From CAWDPQ01 sp963804245 (GTDB taxonomy: Bacteria; Acidobacteriota; Vicinamibacteria; Vicinamibacterales; 2-12-FULL-66-21), in the NCBI GenBank assembly GCA_963804245.1, contig CAWDPQ010000007.1, positions 62,001-126,000 of the forward strand: 64,000 bases of DNA. Reading direction: 5' to 3'. Every line of letters begins with the position of its first letter. The first letter of the stretch is position 1. Made by a program: the position numbers and the translations under genes. The notes beneath the pieces were generated by a model. It was not told where the DNA came from, did no database searches, and was given only the letters and a program-made list of their open reading frames with translations. Shown in pieces: positions 54,843-64,000 of this stretch.

Positions 54843-54943
54843 CAGTCAAACCTTACGTCGCGTTTGCGGAAACGGCCGGGCTTCCGCTACAGTCCCCGAC
54901 GCCGTGCAGATGCCCATGTGCCAGGCTTTCCCAAGGAGCACCA

Positions 54944-56479
54944 GTGCTCGAGCGTGAATGGCGGGAGGCGAGCGACATGCGTCGTTCCACCCTGCCACTG
55001 CTTGGCGTCTTGGCCGCTGCCGCGCTCCTCCGCTTCTGGTCGCTCGGCGCCGGCATTCCGACCGCGATCGGCATCGACGAACCCCAAATCATGAACCGGG
55101 CGGTCCACATGATGAAATCGGGTTCGTTGAATCCCAACGGCTTCTACGACTACCCGGGGCTGTACCTCTACGTGCAGATGGGCGTCGCGTGCGTACGTTT
55201 CCTCGGCGGAGCGATGAGCGGGGAGTTCAAGTCGCTCAACGATGCGCGGCCTGAGGACTTCTACCTCTGGGGCCGTGCGGTCACCGCCGCACTCGGCACC
55301 TTGACGGTGTTGGTTGTCTTTCGCATCGGGCTGCGATGGGGGACGCGATATGCGTTGCTGGCATCGGCGCTCCTCGCGGTCGCACCACTCCACGTCCGTG
55401 AGTCTCACTACGTGCTCACCGATGTCCCCGCAACATTTTTCGTCACGCTGACGTTCCTGCTGTCGCTGGCGGCCCACGAAAAGCCGAGCGCGATCGCGTT
55501 TGCAAAGGCCGGCGCCGCAGCTGGCCTGGCGGCTGCGACCAAGTATCCCGGCGCGCTGGCCATGATTCTTCCGCTGATTGGCGTCTGGATGACTGCCGAC
55601 GTCCGACCGTCGCGAGTTACGGCGGCGCTCTCTGCCATTGCCGGCGGTGTGCTGGCCTTCTTGCTGGCCGCTCCCTACACCATCCTCGATCTGCCCGGAT
55701 TCCTCAACGGCTACGCCGGTCTCGCGGCGGGATACGCAGGCGGAACGCTGCCGGAACCCGCGTGGCTCACCTATCTCAAACACCTGCGACTGAACCTGCG
55801 CTGGCCGGCGACACTTCTGATCGCCGCAGGGCTCGTCCTTGCTGCCTTCCGCGCGGTGCGCGGCCCAGGACGCGTGCGTTGGACGTTGGCGATCGTATTT
55901 CCGCTCGTCTATTTCTGGAGCGTATCCCGGCAGACGTACGTCTTCGCGCGCTATCTGCTGCCAATCGTCCCGTTCCTGTGCGTGCTGGCGGCAGTCGCCG
56001 TCGTTGCCGGCGTCAGCCTCCTCCGGCGTTTCGCGATCCCACGCGCCGTTCGAACAGCACTGATTGTCGGGTTGACCGTTGCGGCGCTCTTGCCGCCACT
56101 CATGCGCTCCATCGGCTTCGTTCAGATGATTGGCCGGCGCGCCACCGTGGAGCTGGCCTACAACTGGGTTCAGCAGAACGTGCCGAAGGGTGCGAAGATC
56201 GTCGTGGAAACCCGCGGCATCCACCTGCCGCCGGAATACAACTGGACGAATCTGTCACAGCTTCGTCAACGCGAGTTCGGCGAATACCGCAGCTCTGGTG
56301 TCGAGTACCTCATCGCATCGTCGGACGCTTTTGGGCGATACATGGAATCGCCGCAGAACGCGCCGGACGAATACGAGCAATACATGAGAATCTTCGGGCA
56401 GGCGCGAGAGCTCGTGCGTTTCTCCCCTTCCGCGGATCACCCCGGGCCCGAGCTGCGGATTCTGAAAGTGCAACCCTGA
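54944..56479 (+). CDS. ArnT/GT39-like membrane glycosyltransferase
   Basis: A 511-residue polytopic protein with about ten to twelve hydrophobic helices. The first loop has the catalytic-type acidic motif IGIDEPQIMNRAVHMM, and PLHVRESHYVLTDVPATFF is the second acidic loop typical of GT39/GT83 enzymes that use polyprenyl-phosphate sugars. The C-terminal ~110 residues form a soluble extracytoplasmic part. AAGGAG five bases before GTG 54944 decides the start; ATG 54977 is the alternative. It lies about 100 bp after the GT4 gene. Confidence 0.82.
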   Translation: MLEREWREASDMRRSTLPLLGVLAAAALLRFWSLGAGIPTAIGIDEPQIMNRAVHMMKSGSLNPNGFYDYPGLYLYVQMGVACVRFLGGAMSGEFKSLNDARPEDFYLWGRAVTAALGTLTVLVVFRIGLRWGTRYALLASALLAVAPLHVRESHYVLTDVPATFFVTLTFLLSLAAHEKPSAIAFAKAGAAAGLAAATKYPGALAMILPLIGVWMTADVRPSRVTAALSAIAGGVLAFLLAAPYTILDLPGFLNGYAGLAAGYAGGTLPEPAWLTYLKHLRLNLRWPATLLIAAGLVLAAFRAVRGPGRVRWTLAIVFPLVYFWSVSRQTYVFARYLLPIVPFLCVLAAVAVVAGVSLLRRFAIPRAVRTALIVGLTVAALLPPLMRSIGFVQMIGRRATVELAYNWVQQNVPKGAKIVVETRGIHLPPEYNWTNLSQLRQREFGEYRSSGVEYLIASSDAFGRYMESPQNAPDEYEQYMRIFGQARELVRFSPSADHPGPELRILKVQP

Positions 56480-56647
56480 ACCCATCGCACCGATTGACTT
56501 CCGGCCGGGCAACGATCGTCGCGGCAGCCTTCATCGCAGCAGCGATCGGAGAGCTATGCGCGCAAGAGGTCGCACGCCAATCGATCGTTGAACGGATAGC
56601 CGGCTGGGAACCGTCGCCATGGACCATCGCGTTGACCGTGGTGGCCG

Positions 56648-58510
56648 TTGCCGACATTGGTCGGACCATTCGTACGTCCTCGCATCCTCTTCCTTTTCTC
56701 GTCGCTCTTTGCAATTGGGCTTGCCGCGCAGTTGTCCCTGGGCGCACGGCTGCAAGGCGACGGGTTCTACTACTTCGCGTATCCGCGTTCGCTGGCGTTC
56801 GACGGAGACCTCGACTTCACCAACGACTACAAGCTGCTCGGCCTGGGCGACAAGCCACACCTGTTTCAGCCGACGCCGACCGGCTACGCGCAATCGGCCG
56901 CGACGGTAGGGCCAGCGCTGATCTGGGCGCCGTTCTTCGCCGCCGGCCATGTTGTGGCGGTTTACCTGAGCGGCCGCGATCCCAACGTGACCGCAAACGG
57001 CATCTCGTTCCCCTACCGTCAAGCCGTGTGCGTCGCAGGACTCCTCTACGGGCTGATCGGCTGCTGGTTCATGTTCCGGCTGAGCGCCAGGTTCTTCGAC
57101 GCTCGAACGGCCGCGGCGGCTGTCGCGATCGCCGTCGCGGGATCTTTCATGCTTTGGTACATGGTCAAGGAGCCGAGCATGACCCACGCCCCGTCCATGG
57201 CCGCCGTCGCCGGCTTCGCCTGGATGTGGGCGGCGACTCGGGAGGGCCGGACGACAGGCCAATGGATCGCACTGGGTGCAGTCGCCGGTCTCATGACGCT
57301 CCTGCGCTGGCAGAACCTCCTCTTTGCGATACTGCCGGCATGGGACGTCGTCGCGACGCTCGTCACCGCGTGGAAACGCTCCGAGACGGAGACGATTCGC
57401 CGCGCGTTCGTCAACGGCCTGCTGTTTACGGCCGCTGCCACGGTCGTGTTCATTCCCCAGATGCTGGCGTGGCGGGCGATCTATGGCAGCTGGTTCGCCG
57501 TTTCACCACTTGGACCACAAATACGGTTCGCCGACCCTCAGCTCGGAGACATTTTGTGGTCCTCGCGGAACGGGCTCCTCAGTACGTCTCCAGCGCTGTA
57601 TCTCGCCGCGCTTGGCCTGCTCGCGTTGGCGTGGATGCGGCCCGCGATCGGTGCGCCGGCGATCGTCGCCGTCGCGCTCATGACCTACTTCAACGCATCC
57701 ATACAGGATTGGTGGGGCAGCTCGTCCTTCGGTGGGCGGCGTTTCGATGGAACCATCCCGTTTTTCTGTCTGGGACTCGCTCAAGCGCTGGTCATGGCGC
57801 TGGCGTTCCTTCGACGCTTTCCAGCAGCTGCGCTCTGCCTCCTCGGCTCGTTCCTGGTGCTGTGGAATCTTTCCCTGATGAGCGCATCGAATACCGGCGC
57901 CGTGCGCATCGGCGAAGCCGCGTCATTCGGCGACGTCATGTCCGCGCAAACGCGCGTCCTCCACAATTGGTTCGGCAATCCGTTTACGTATCCTGCGAGC
58001 CTGCTTTATTCGCTGCGGAACGGCGTCTCCCCGGCGCGTTACGACCTGTTCTCGGTCAACCGCATGCTCCGCGACCCACTCCGGCCGTACGGTCGGATCG
58101 AGATAGGCGTCGACGATGACTGGCTCATCGACGAGGGCTGGCACGCCCAGGAGCGGGAGGGCCCGCTCACGTTTCGCTGGGCGACCGGAGGAGCGACGCT
58201 CCTCGCGCCGCTGGATCATCCGGACGACCTTCGTCTGCTCATCCGGCTGCACGCGTTCGGATTCGCCGGAGCACCGGAACAAACCATGAACGTGGTGATC
58301 AATGGTCACGCGCACGGACCGGTGGCGGTGTCTCCCGCGTGGCACACCTCGGAGTTTCTCATCAGGCGTGAGGTCTGGCGCGCGGGCGTGAACAGAATCC
58401 AGCTGCGATTCGGCTGGGAACGGCGGCCGTCCGATGTTGGGCTGGGTGGTGATACGCGGCCACTCGCAGCGGCGGTCGACTTCGTTCGAGTGGCCGTTCC
58501 GGAACCCTAG
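56648..58510 (+). CDS. GT-C-type membrane protein with C-terminal beta domain; N-terminus uncertain
   Basis: About 620 residues: ten or so hydrophobic helices, then a soluble ~150-residue C-terminal domain (VNRMLRDPLRPYGRIEIGVD onwards, ending VDFVRVAVPEP) of beta-sandwich look. It is paralogous to the gene at 47249 (GDGFYYFAYPRSLAFDGDLD vs the SSDEVQYFSYLRSL motif). The frame is closed at 56633, so TTG 56648 is the first available start. An adjacent frame from TTG 56494 encodes hydrophobic stretches (ATIVAAAFIAAAIGELCA, SPWTIALTVVAVA), so a further frameshift may hide a longer N-terminus. The 3' end overlaps the convergent SurA-like gene by four bases. Confidence 0.72.
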   Translation: MPTLVGPFVRPRILFLFSSLFAIGLAAQLSLGARLQGDGFYYFAYPRSLAFDGDLDFTNDYKLLGLGDKPHLFQPTPTGYAQSAATVGPALIWAPFFAAGHVVAVYLSGRDPNVTANGISFPYRQAVCVAGLLYGLIGCWFMFRLSARFFDARTAAAAVAIAVAGSFMLWYMVKEPSMTHAPSMAAVAGFAWMWAATREGRTTGQWIALGAVAGLMTLLRWQNLLFAILPAWDVVATLVTAWKRSETETIRRAFVNGLLFTAAATVVFIPQMLAWRAIYGSWFAVSPLGPQIRFADPQLGDILWSSRNGLLSTSPALYLAALGLLALAWMRPAIGAPAIVAVALMTYFNASIQDWWGSSSFGGRRFDGTIPFFCLGLAQALVMALAFLRRFPAAALCLLGSFLVLWNLSLMSASNTGAVRIGEAASFGDVMSAQTRVLHNWFGNPFTYPASLLYSLRNGVSPARYDLFSVNRMLRDPLRPYGRIEIGVDDDWLIDEGWHAQEREGPLTFRWATGGATLLAPLDHPDDLRLLIRLHAFGFAGAPEQTMNVVINGHAHGPVAVSPAWHTSEFLIRREVWRAGVNRIQLRFGWERRPSDVGLGGDTRPLAAAVDFVRVAVPEP

Positions 58511-59159
58511 CCTGGTGTCGCGGCGGCGGGAAGATAGAGCAGGAGCAAATTCGCCCGCCGACGGAGTCCAGAGAGCCAGTCGCGCACGAGCACCACTCGA
58601 CGCTCCTCCACGAGCTGAGCCCGTACCTGATTCCGCACCTCGGCGTATGGCGCAAGCACGCCGTTCTTCGTGAAATCGTCCGCGTGCAGGCGGTAATACG
58701 CGGCAATCTCGTCGTCGCTCGGCTGAATCGCGGCGGTAAAGCGCTGCTGCAGGTAGCTCTCGATGCGCAGCGTGTCCCGGACATACCGTCTCACCGTCTC
58801 AACCGGCCAGCCGATCTGGTGAAGTGTCGTCTCGAACGCGAGAGCGTCTGGGAAGCGCGCGCGAACGGCGCTCAACCGTGTTTCGACTACGTCCGGCGGA
58901 GGTTCCGGAGGCGCAAATCGCTCGACTTCCATCAGCACCAGTTGTCGCTCGATCAGCTTGTCGAGCACGGCCGCTATCTGGTCGTCTGCTTGAGGCACCG
59001 TCTCGAGCCCAGGCGGATCACTCCGCGCACGTCCGACAGCGTGATCAGCTGCTCCTCGACGACGGCGAGGATGCGATCGATGATCTCCGCGTGCGCAATG
59101 GACGCGATGAGCGTCAGGGTGAATATGGTTGTCGTGAGCTTCAACAATGCTGTCATCAT
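58507..59159 (-). CDS. SurA N-terminal-domain-like exported chaperone, one frameshift
   Basis: About 217 residues. The signal peptide (LLKLTTTIFTLTLIASIAHA) leads to EIIDRILAVVEEQLITLSDV, the classic SurA/PpiC N-terminal start. After a one-base gap (GGCTC should be GGCCTC; near 59007) it continues GLETVPQADDQIAAVLDKLI, ERQLVLMEVERF and QPSDDEIAAYYRLHADDF. No parvulin PPIase domain is present, so it would act only as a periplasmic chaperone. It follows the Omp85 gene on the same strand, fitting a role in outer-membrane protein delivery. Confidence 0.83.
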
Positions 59160-59160
59160 C

Positions 59161-59270
59161 TCTCAATGCGCTTGGGGCCCCACCCCCAAGCGCTTCTCGC
59201 TCGGCGGCTTCGCGCCTCGCTCGGGCCGCAGGCGCTCTTCCTTCTTCCTTCCTTCTTCCTTCTTCCTTTC
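59161..59270 (+). repeat. Family 1 repeat copy D plus polypyrimidine tract
   Basis: GCGCTTGGGG (59168-59177) and CCCCAAGCGC (59184-59193) form a perfect 10-bp stem with a CCCCAC loop. The family tail CTCGCTCGGCGGCTTCGCGC follows, then CCTTCTTCC-type repeats up to the stop of the Omp85 gene. It fills the whole gap between the Omp85 and SurA-like genes. Confidence 0.8.
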
Positions 59271-62172
59271 TTAGAACGCTTGTCCGATGCTGAAGTGGAG
59301 CGCGGTCCGAGATTCGGACTCGCGGCGGCCCATCTTGAACCCCAGGTCGAGGCGAACGGGACCGATGGGTGAGCGGTAGCGCAGGCCGAAGCCGGTACTG
59401 CCGCGCAATTCGCCGAAATCAAGCTCGGTTACGCGGTTGAAGACGTTGCCCCCGTCTACGAACAGCGCCATGCCGACCTCGCGCCACACCGGCACGCGCA
59501 ACTCCACGTTGAGAATGACGACGGCGTTGCCGCCCTTCGGAAAGCCCTGCGCGCTGATCGTATTCGGCGCGCCAACTGTATCGAGGGCAAAGCCGCGGAT
59601 GCTGTTGTCTCCGCCGGCGAAGAACCGCTCGCTTGCCGGCAGATCTTCGATGAGCTCGGTCTCGCCAAGTATCGAATCGCCATTCTCATCCACGGCCTGC
59701 GCTGTTCGCGGGAAGCCGTCTGCGAGTCCAGTTGCCGCGCGCGTGGCGAAGATGACACCACGCGCTCGGGGAAGTCGCGTGAACCACAAACCTTGGACGT
59801 AGCTCTTGACGAATCCGACTTGACCTCCAAGGGCACGGACCGCCACGCTGCCCTCGGCGCTGACAAAGGTCCCCCTCGAGGGTTCGGCGACATCGTCACG
59901 GGTATCGCGCGCTACGGCACCGCCGAACATCGACAGCCTCACCTGCGGAAACAGTCGGTCGATGGTGGCAAGGTCCGAACCGGTCAGCCGCTCGTCAAAC
60001 GTCCTCGTCGTCCCGAACGAATATCGGCCGCTGGCGCGGATTGTGGGGGTCAGACGGCGCAGGAACTCGACGATAACCCCCTTCCGCGTGAAGCTGAAAC
60101 TCGATCGAACGCCGCGCTCGGCGGCGCCGGTCAAAGTAAAGTCGGCATTCCATCCCAGCGCCCGCGGTTCCCGGTACGTGCCGACGACACGGTATTCACT
60201 GATGCCGAAGCCGCGGCCGTCCTCCTCGGGGTCGTCGGGCGCATCCTTGGGGCGCACAGCAATGCGCGTGTAGAGGTTTACCGAACGGTTCTTGCCGCCC
60301 AGATTCCTGCGGCCGATCTCGAAGAACCCTCGTGGCGCCAGCTCCAGGCGCTCCTCGGCGTCGCCCGTCCCACTCTCGCGAAGACGACGAGTCGCTTCGA
60401 GACCGCCGCCGTAGCCGAGGTTCGTCGCCGGTGATTCCTCAACTGTGACGACCACGTCGCGTCGCGCCGCGCCACCATGCGCCAGCTCGGTGATGTTGAT
60501 GCGACGGAACAGTCCGAGTGCGCTCAGACGTCGCCGGCTCTCGATGAGATCCTGCAGCCCAAGCGGCGCACCGGAGCGCAGCAAGATCTCGCGGCGAATC
60601 AGCTGTTCGTCCGTGCGCCGGTTGCCCACCACCAGGATGTGGTCCACGATGGTCTGCGGTCCTTCCCGGATGTCGAACAGCAATTCGACTCTCGTGCGAT
60701 CGGCGCTGACGACAGGGGTCGCCACCACCTGAATTCCGGCGTAGCCGCGATTCAGGTATTCGAGCAGAATCGCGTCACGATCGCTGGCAACGGTCGGATC
60801 GTACCAAGGCATGCCTGACTGCGTCTTGATGACTTCGCGCAAAGCCGATTCCGGTACCTGTTCAGCCCCTTGGATGGTGATCTCGCCGGTGACGGCGCGA
60901 GGACCTTCGACGATGACGATCGTCGGCCTGATCCGCCCTTCACCGGACAAGCCGACCTCATTGACTGCTGACTTGATCTCGGCCCAGGCGAAACCGCGGC
61001 TGCGGTACAACTGCCGGATGGCGGTGACAGCAGTGTCGAGCCTGGAGGCGATGAAGACGTCGCCTTCCGCCAGCGGAATGAGCGGAGTCAGTTCGGCGAC
61101 GGGCACAGCTGAGGCACCGGTCACGTCGACCCCTTCTACTCTGTACAAAGGCCCCTTGCGGATCGTGAAAACGATGTCGAGCTCGTTCCCCTTCTCGCGT
61201 TCCTCAACGGAGACGTCGGCCTTCCAGTGACCCAGCGAGTGCAGATAGTCGCGGATTCGCTGCGCCGAATCTTCGCGAAGATCCTCGTCGACCGAGGCCT
61301 CGCGCTCGATGGGCACGAGCTCCTTGAGGCGATCGGCGGGCAGCGTATCTCCCTGAAAAGAGAGCCGAACGACTGCACCCGACTGAATGTCGATTGTGAG
61401 ATGGGCCTGGCGTCGATCCTCGGACAGCTCGGCCGTGTGGCTCGCCGTAGCCTGGTAATACCTGCGTTTCTTGAGATCGTTGACGTACTCGGTCAGACGC
61501 CGTTCGAGTACCACGCGTTCGTAGGGCTGGCCCTCCCGAACGCCAATCTTGTTCAGCGTGGCCTGATGACTGGCCTGGGGCTGACCGGAAAGCACGACGC
61601 GGCCGATGACCGTCTGTGGACCAGCTTCGATCTCGAAGGTCAGGATGGTGCGATCGGGATCGTGCAATTCGACGGCAACTGGCCGAATTCGCGCCTGGAA
61701 GTATCCACGATCGGCGTACAACTGCTCGAATGCGCGCACGACGTCGGCGGCCCTCCCCACCGGTGGCGTGGCCCCGAACCGATCCGCAATCGTCTGACGA
61801 AGGAGTCCGCTTCGACAGACCCAGTGTTCCCTTGAGCTCGACACGTTCGACGTGATGCACGGGAATCAGGTTGTAGCGAAGCTCGACGCCTCCGGCTGTC
61901 TCGAGGGCGTCGACCTGGATGTCCTGAAAGCGTCCGAGACTGTGGAGATGCGTGATGGAATCACGCACTTGCGCGAGTGACAACGGATCGCCGCGGTGAG
62001 TCTCGATGAGATCCAAAAGCGCCGGCTCACTGGTCGGGCGCCGCTCGATGACGACCTGGACGTCGGTGACGGCGCGACCTGAGTATTTCGCGCCGGGGAC
62101 CTGGGCACGAGTCGGCGTCGGGAAGACCACAAGGGCCAGGCACAGGACGAATACCGCAACCCCCCACCGCAT
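59271..62172 (-). CDS. Omp85-family outer-membrane assembly protein (TamA/BamA-like), one frameshift
   Basis: About 966 residues. The signal peptide (VAVFVLCLALVVFPTPTRAQ) is followed by several POTRA domains (such as VQVVIERRPTSEPALLDLIE, YRVEGVDVTGASAVPVAELT and DHILVVGNRRTDEQLIRREI). The C-terminal barrel holds the L6 loop FFAGGDNSIRGFALDTVG and ends in Phe (LHFSIGQAF), the beta-signal. The frame breaks within 61808-61818, joining LKGTLGLS to GLLRQTIADRFG. The ATG overlaps the TamB stop (TGATG). With TamB it would form a translocation and assembly module or serve as a BamA variant. Confidence 0.9.
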
Positions 62173-64000
62173 CAGAAGCTGCGCCGCACCCGAAGATCGA
62201 CCGCGAACGTGCTCTCTCCGATCTGCGTGATCACGAAGCCCAATCGATCGCTTTGATCGTATTCGAGCACGATGATCTGATTGCGATCGGCGATGCCAAG
62301 CGCTCGCGAGTAGGTCAGGAACGCGCGCGGGGACAGTCGCTTGCCGAGGATGAGCCGCGCCGACGGCGTCAGTGGATCATTTTCAGTGCCGATGGTGGGC
62401 GAGACCTGCGCCGTGTCGAGACCGAACGTTTCTTCCACGACCCTCCGGACGGGGGCGGAAATCGGGTTCGCAATCACGCGAGCGCCCAGCGCCCGGATGA
62501 GGGCTTCCTTCGCCTCGGTGTCGGCTTCGGGCCGCAAAGCGCGCAGCTCCGCGTTGTCGAGGCTGGTCGTCTGACCGAACAGTAGCGAGATGATATCGAC
62601 CTCGGGCAGCGGGGGATCCGATGCCAGGGTCAACGAGACGCGGTTCGGGGTGCCGTTGACGCTGACCGTGACGCGGTACGTCTGCGCAGGAACTCGGACC
62701 CGCGTTTCGGCCTCGATGTCGAAGAGCGGCTCGATACGGCCGGCCGGGTTGAGAAAATCGATGCTGCCGCGCGTGACGAGATAACGGTTGCCTTCGAACA
62801 CGATGTCGCCGCGCTCGATCTCGGCATGGCCGAACAGCAGCGGCTTGTCATACGTGCCCTGCAGCTTCAACTCCGCGCTCGAGACGACGTGGGCGATATT
62901 GTTTTCCACGCGCAGAGACGAGGGCGCATTGACCTGGATGTCGAATCGGACTGGAAGCGTGGGCGCGGCGGGTCCGGTCACGAGCGTTGGGGATCCGCCG
63001 CCCAGCTCGAAGACGTTCGGATCGACCTCGAAACGCTTGCTCCAGATGGCGTCTCGAACCGTGACGACGCCCCCCAGGATCGGCGAGGCCGCGCTGCCAC
63101 GAAGCCAGAGGTCGGCGTCGACCAGGGAGCGGAACCCCTCGGGATAGCGCACCCGCATCTGTTCGCCGTTTGCGGTCAGGCTCAATTCGCCCGGAGTGAG
63201 CCCGTTCATCGCCACCCGCCCGCCGAACCGGACCTGGCCCTCACCAAGACGCGCCGTCAGATCGTCTATTCGAATACCGCCAAGGTCGAACGATATCGAT
63301 CCGTTGATCGACTCCAGCGCGTGCGGCAGCGACAGGTGTCGCACGCGGCCATCGGTCACCTCAGCACTGCCGGAAAATACCGGCTTCTGCAGCGGTCCGC
63401 TGATCTTGGCGCTCAGCGCCGCATTTCCCCGGCTGCGCAGGCTACGGAAGAAGCCCTGCAAGATGCCCAGGTTGGCATCGCCCTTGGCTTCGAGCGCGAC
63501 CGTGTTGTCATGGAGCGCCACCTGGCCGCCAACTTCCAGCTGCGTACCGTCGCCGGCAAGACGCAACCGGGTGATCTCGAGACGATGTCGATCGAGCGCA
63601 AGTTGAATCGGACCATCATTCACGAGCGGGTAGTCGAACAGTTTCAGGTCGAGTCGCTCGACCTGCGCCTCCACCACCAGATGATCGATATCGGCCAACT
63701 CGCCGACGACCCGAACCGTACCGCCGGCGACGGCGGTCGTAAACGGCGACAGCCGTGGCTCGACGAATCGCAAGTACGGATCGAGCGATGTATCCGCGAA
63801 CCGCAGGCTCATCTCCGCATCCATCTCGGGAGTGAGCGCCAGGCGCCCCGAGCCGGAGACGGACAGTCGCGGAGATGCGGCTTCCATGTCCGCGGTCAGC
63901 AGCTCGCCGCGCATGGCCAGGCGGGCGGTAAGCTGTCCGATGCCTTCATCCCCGGCAAACAGATCGTCGACGCGGAGCTTCACGTCGTAGCGCGGAGACT
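62172..64000 (-). CDS. tamB: TamB-like translocation/assembly protein (DUF490), 5' truncated by window edge
   Basis: The frame is open to the end of the window (SPRYDV precedes GTG 63983), so only the C-terminal ~609 residues are seen. They show the repetitive beta-taco pattern of AsmA/TamB proteins (GEGQVRFGGRVAMNGLTPGE, LQGTYDKPLLFGHAEIERGD, FEGNRYLVTRGSIDFLNP) and the DUF490 C-terminal end with EVDIISLLFGQTTSLDN and FAVDLRVRRSF. TamB bridges the periplasm and feeds the Omp85 partner, or shuttles phospholipid. Its TGA overlaps the start of the Omp85 gene (TGATG), so they are coupled. Confidence 0.9.
   Translation of the reverse strand, partial: SPRYDVKLRVDDLFAGDEGIGQLTARLAMRGELLTADMEAASPRLSVSGSGRLALTPEMDAEMSLRFADTSLDPYLRFVEPRLSPFTTAVAGGTVRVVGELADIDHLVVEAQVERLDLKLFDYPLVNDGPIQLALDRHRLEITRLRLAGDGTQLEVGGQVALHDNTVALEAKGDANLGILQGFFRSLRSRGNAALSAKISGPLQKPVFSGSAEVTDGRVRHLSLPHALESINGSISFDLGGIRIDDLTARLGEGQVRFGGRVAMNGLTPGELSLTANGEQMRVRYPEGFRSLVDADLWLRGSAASPILGGVVTVRDAIWSKRFEVDPNVFELGGGSPTLVTGPAAPTLPVRFDIQVNAPSSLRVENNIAHVVSSAELKLQGTYDKPLLFGHAEIERGDIVFEGNRYLVTRGSIDFLNPAGRIEPLFDIEAETRVRVPAQTYRVTVSVNGTPNRVSLTLASDPPLPEVDIISLLFGQTTSLDNAELRALRPEADTEAKEALIRALGARVIANPISAPVRRVVEETFGLDTAQVSPTIGTENDPLTPSARLILGKRLSPRAFLTYSRALGIADRNQIIVLEYDQSDRLGFVITQIGESTFAVDLRVRRSF

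Noticed and set aside
55762..58119. 785-codon open frame on the plus strand overlapping two GT-C genes
   Set aside because: It is Arg/Pro-rich with no recognisable domain and runs across two well-supported membrane protein genes in other frames. High GC makes such shadow frames common. Only its segment 56494-56650 was kept as a possible N-terminal piece.

Overview
The window is a GC-rich bacterial chromosome segment with the gene repertoire of a soil Acidobacteriota, most like class Vicinamibacteria. This assignment is an inference; no rRNA or marker phylogeny was possible. The supporting traits are a Ser/Thr kinase fused to TolB/WD40 repeats, PQQ sugar and alcohol dehydrogenases with a dihaem cytochrome, Tat-exported Gfo/Idh/MocA oxidoreductases, a tricorn-like S41 protease, a TamB/Omp85/SurA-type outer-membrane cluster and many short palindromic intergenic repeats. 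Coding density is high and there are no rRNA genes, tRNA genes, CRISPR arrays or transposase genes that I can see.

Layout. (1) 1-7.8 kb: 3' part of an Lhr helicase, a SnoaL-like protein, a phosphodiesterase/pyrophosphatase, DUF5996, then a small UBP-zinc-finger gene followed by a tight lipid kinase-metallophosphoesterase pair. (2) 7.7-13.3 kb: a urate catabolism locus with uricase, allantoinase, HIU hydrolase and DUF6986 on the minus strand, and allantoicase and OHCU decarboxylase on the plus strand. Together these carry urate to ureidoglycolate plus urea. (3) 13.3-20.9 kb: a PA-IL-like secreted protein, a PQQ dehydrogenase/cytochrome c set, a catalytically dead HtrA-like protein beside a LuxR-type regulator with a degenerate receiver, an AraC regulator and a VOC protein. 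(4) 21-28.9 kb: a sugar-acid module with a glucarate-dehydratase-like enolase, a uronate-isomerase-like amidohydrolase, two Gfo/Idh oxidoreductases, a cupin and GH67 alpha-glucuronidase, pointing to glucuronoxylan side-chain use. (5) 28.9-37.4 kb: kinase-TolB fusion, M24 peptidase, cupin, tricorn-like protease and DUF1569. (6) 37.5-46.4 kb: two small proteins, class II ribonucleotide reductase with upstream NrdR-type boxes, a lipoprotein, an NtrB/NtrC-type two-component pair and a glycine-zipper lipoprotein. (7) 46.5-58.5 kb: a CPBP-family protein and a glycan locus of three GT-C membrane glycosyltransferase-like proteins, four GT4-type glycosyltransferases and a methyltransferase. (8) 58.5-64 kb: SurA-like, Omp85/TamA-like and TamB genes on the minus strand.

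Two patterns run across the whole window. First, about twenty otherwise intact genes, including likely essential ones (nrdJ, the Omp85 gene), are broken by single-base shifts, many in short homopolymers. This is best explained by residual consensus errors of a long-read or metagenome assembly, so broken genes are given here as single CDS with the break positions stated. Second, at least four families of short palindromic or inverted-repeat elements are scattered between genes, often abutting stop codons. One family has a copy inside the allantoicase gene and another that forms the 3' end of a small ORF.
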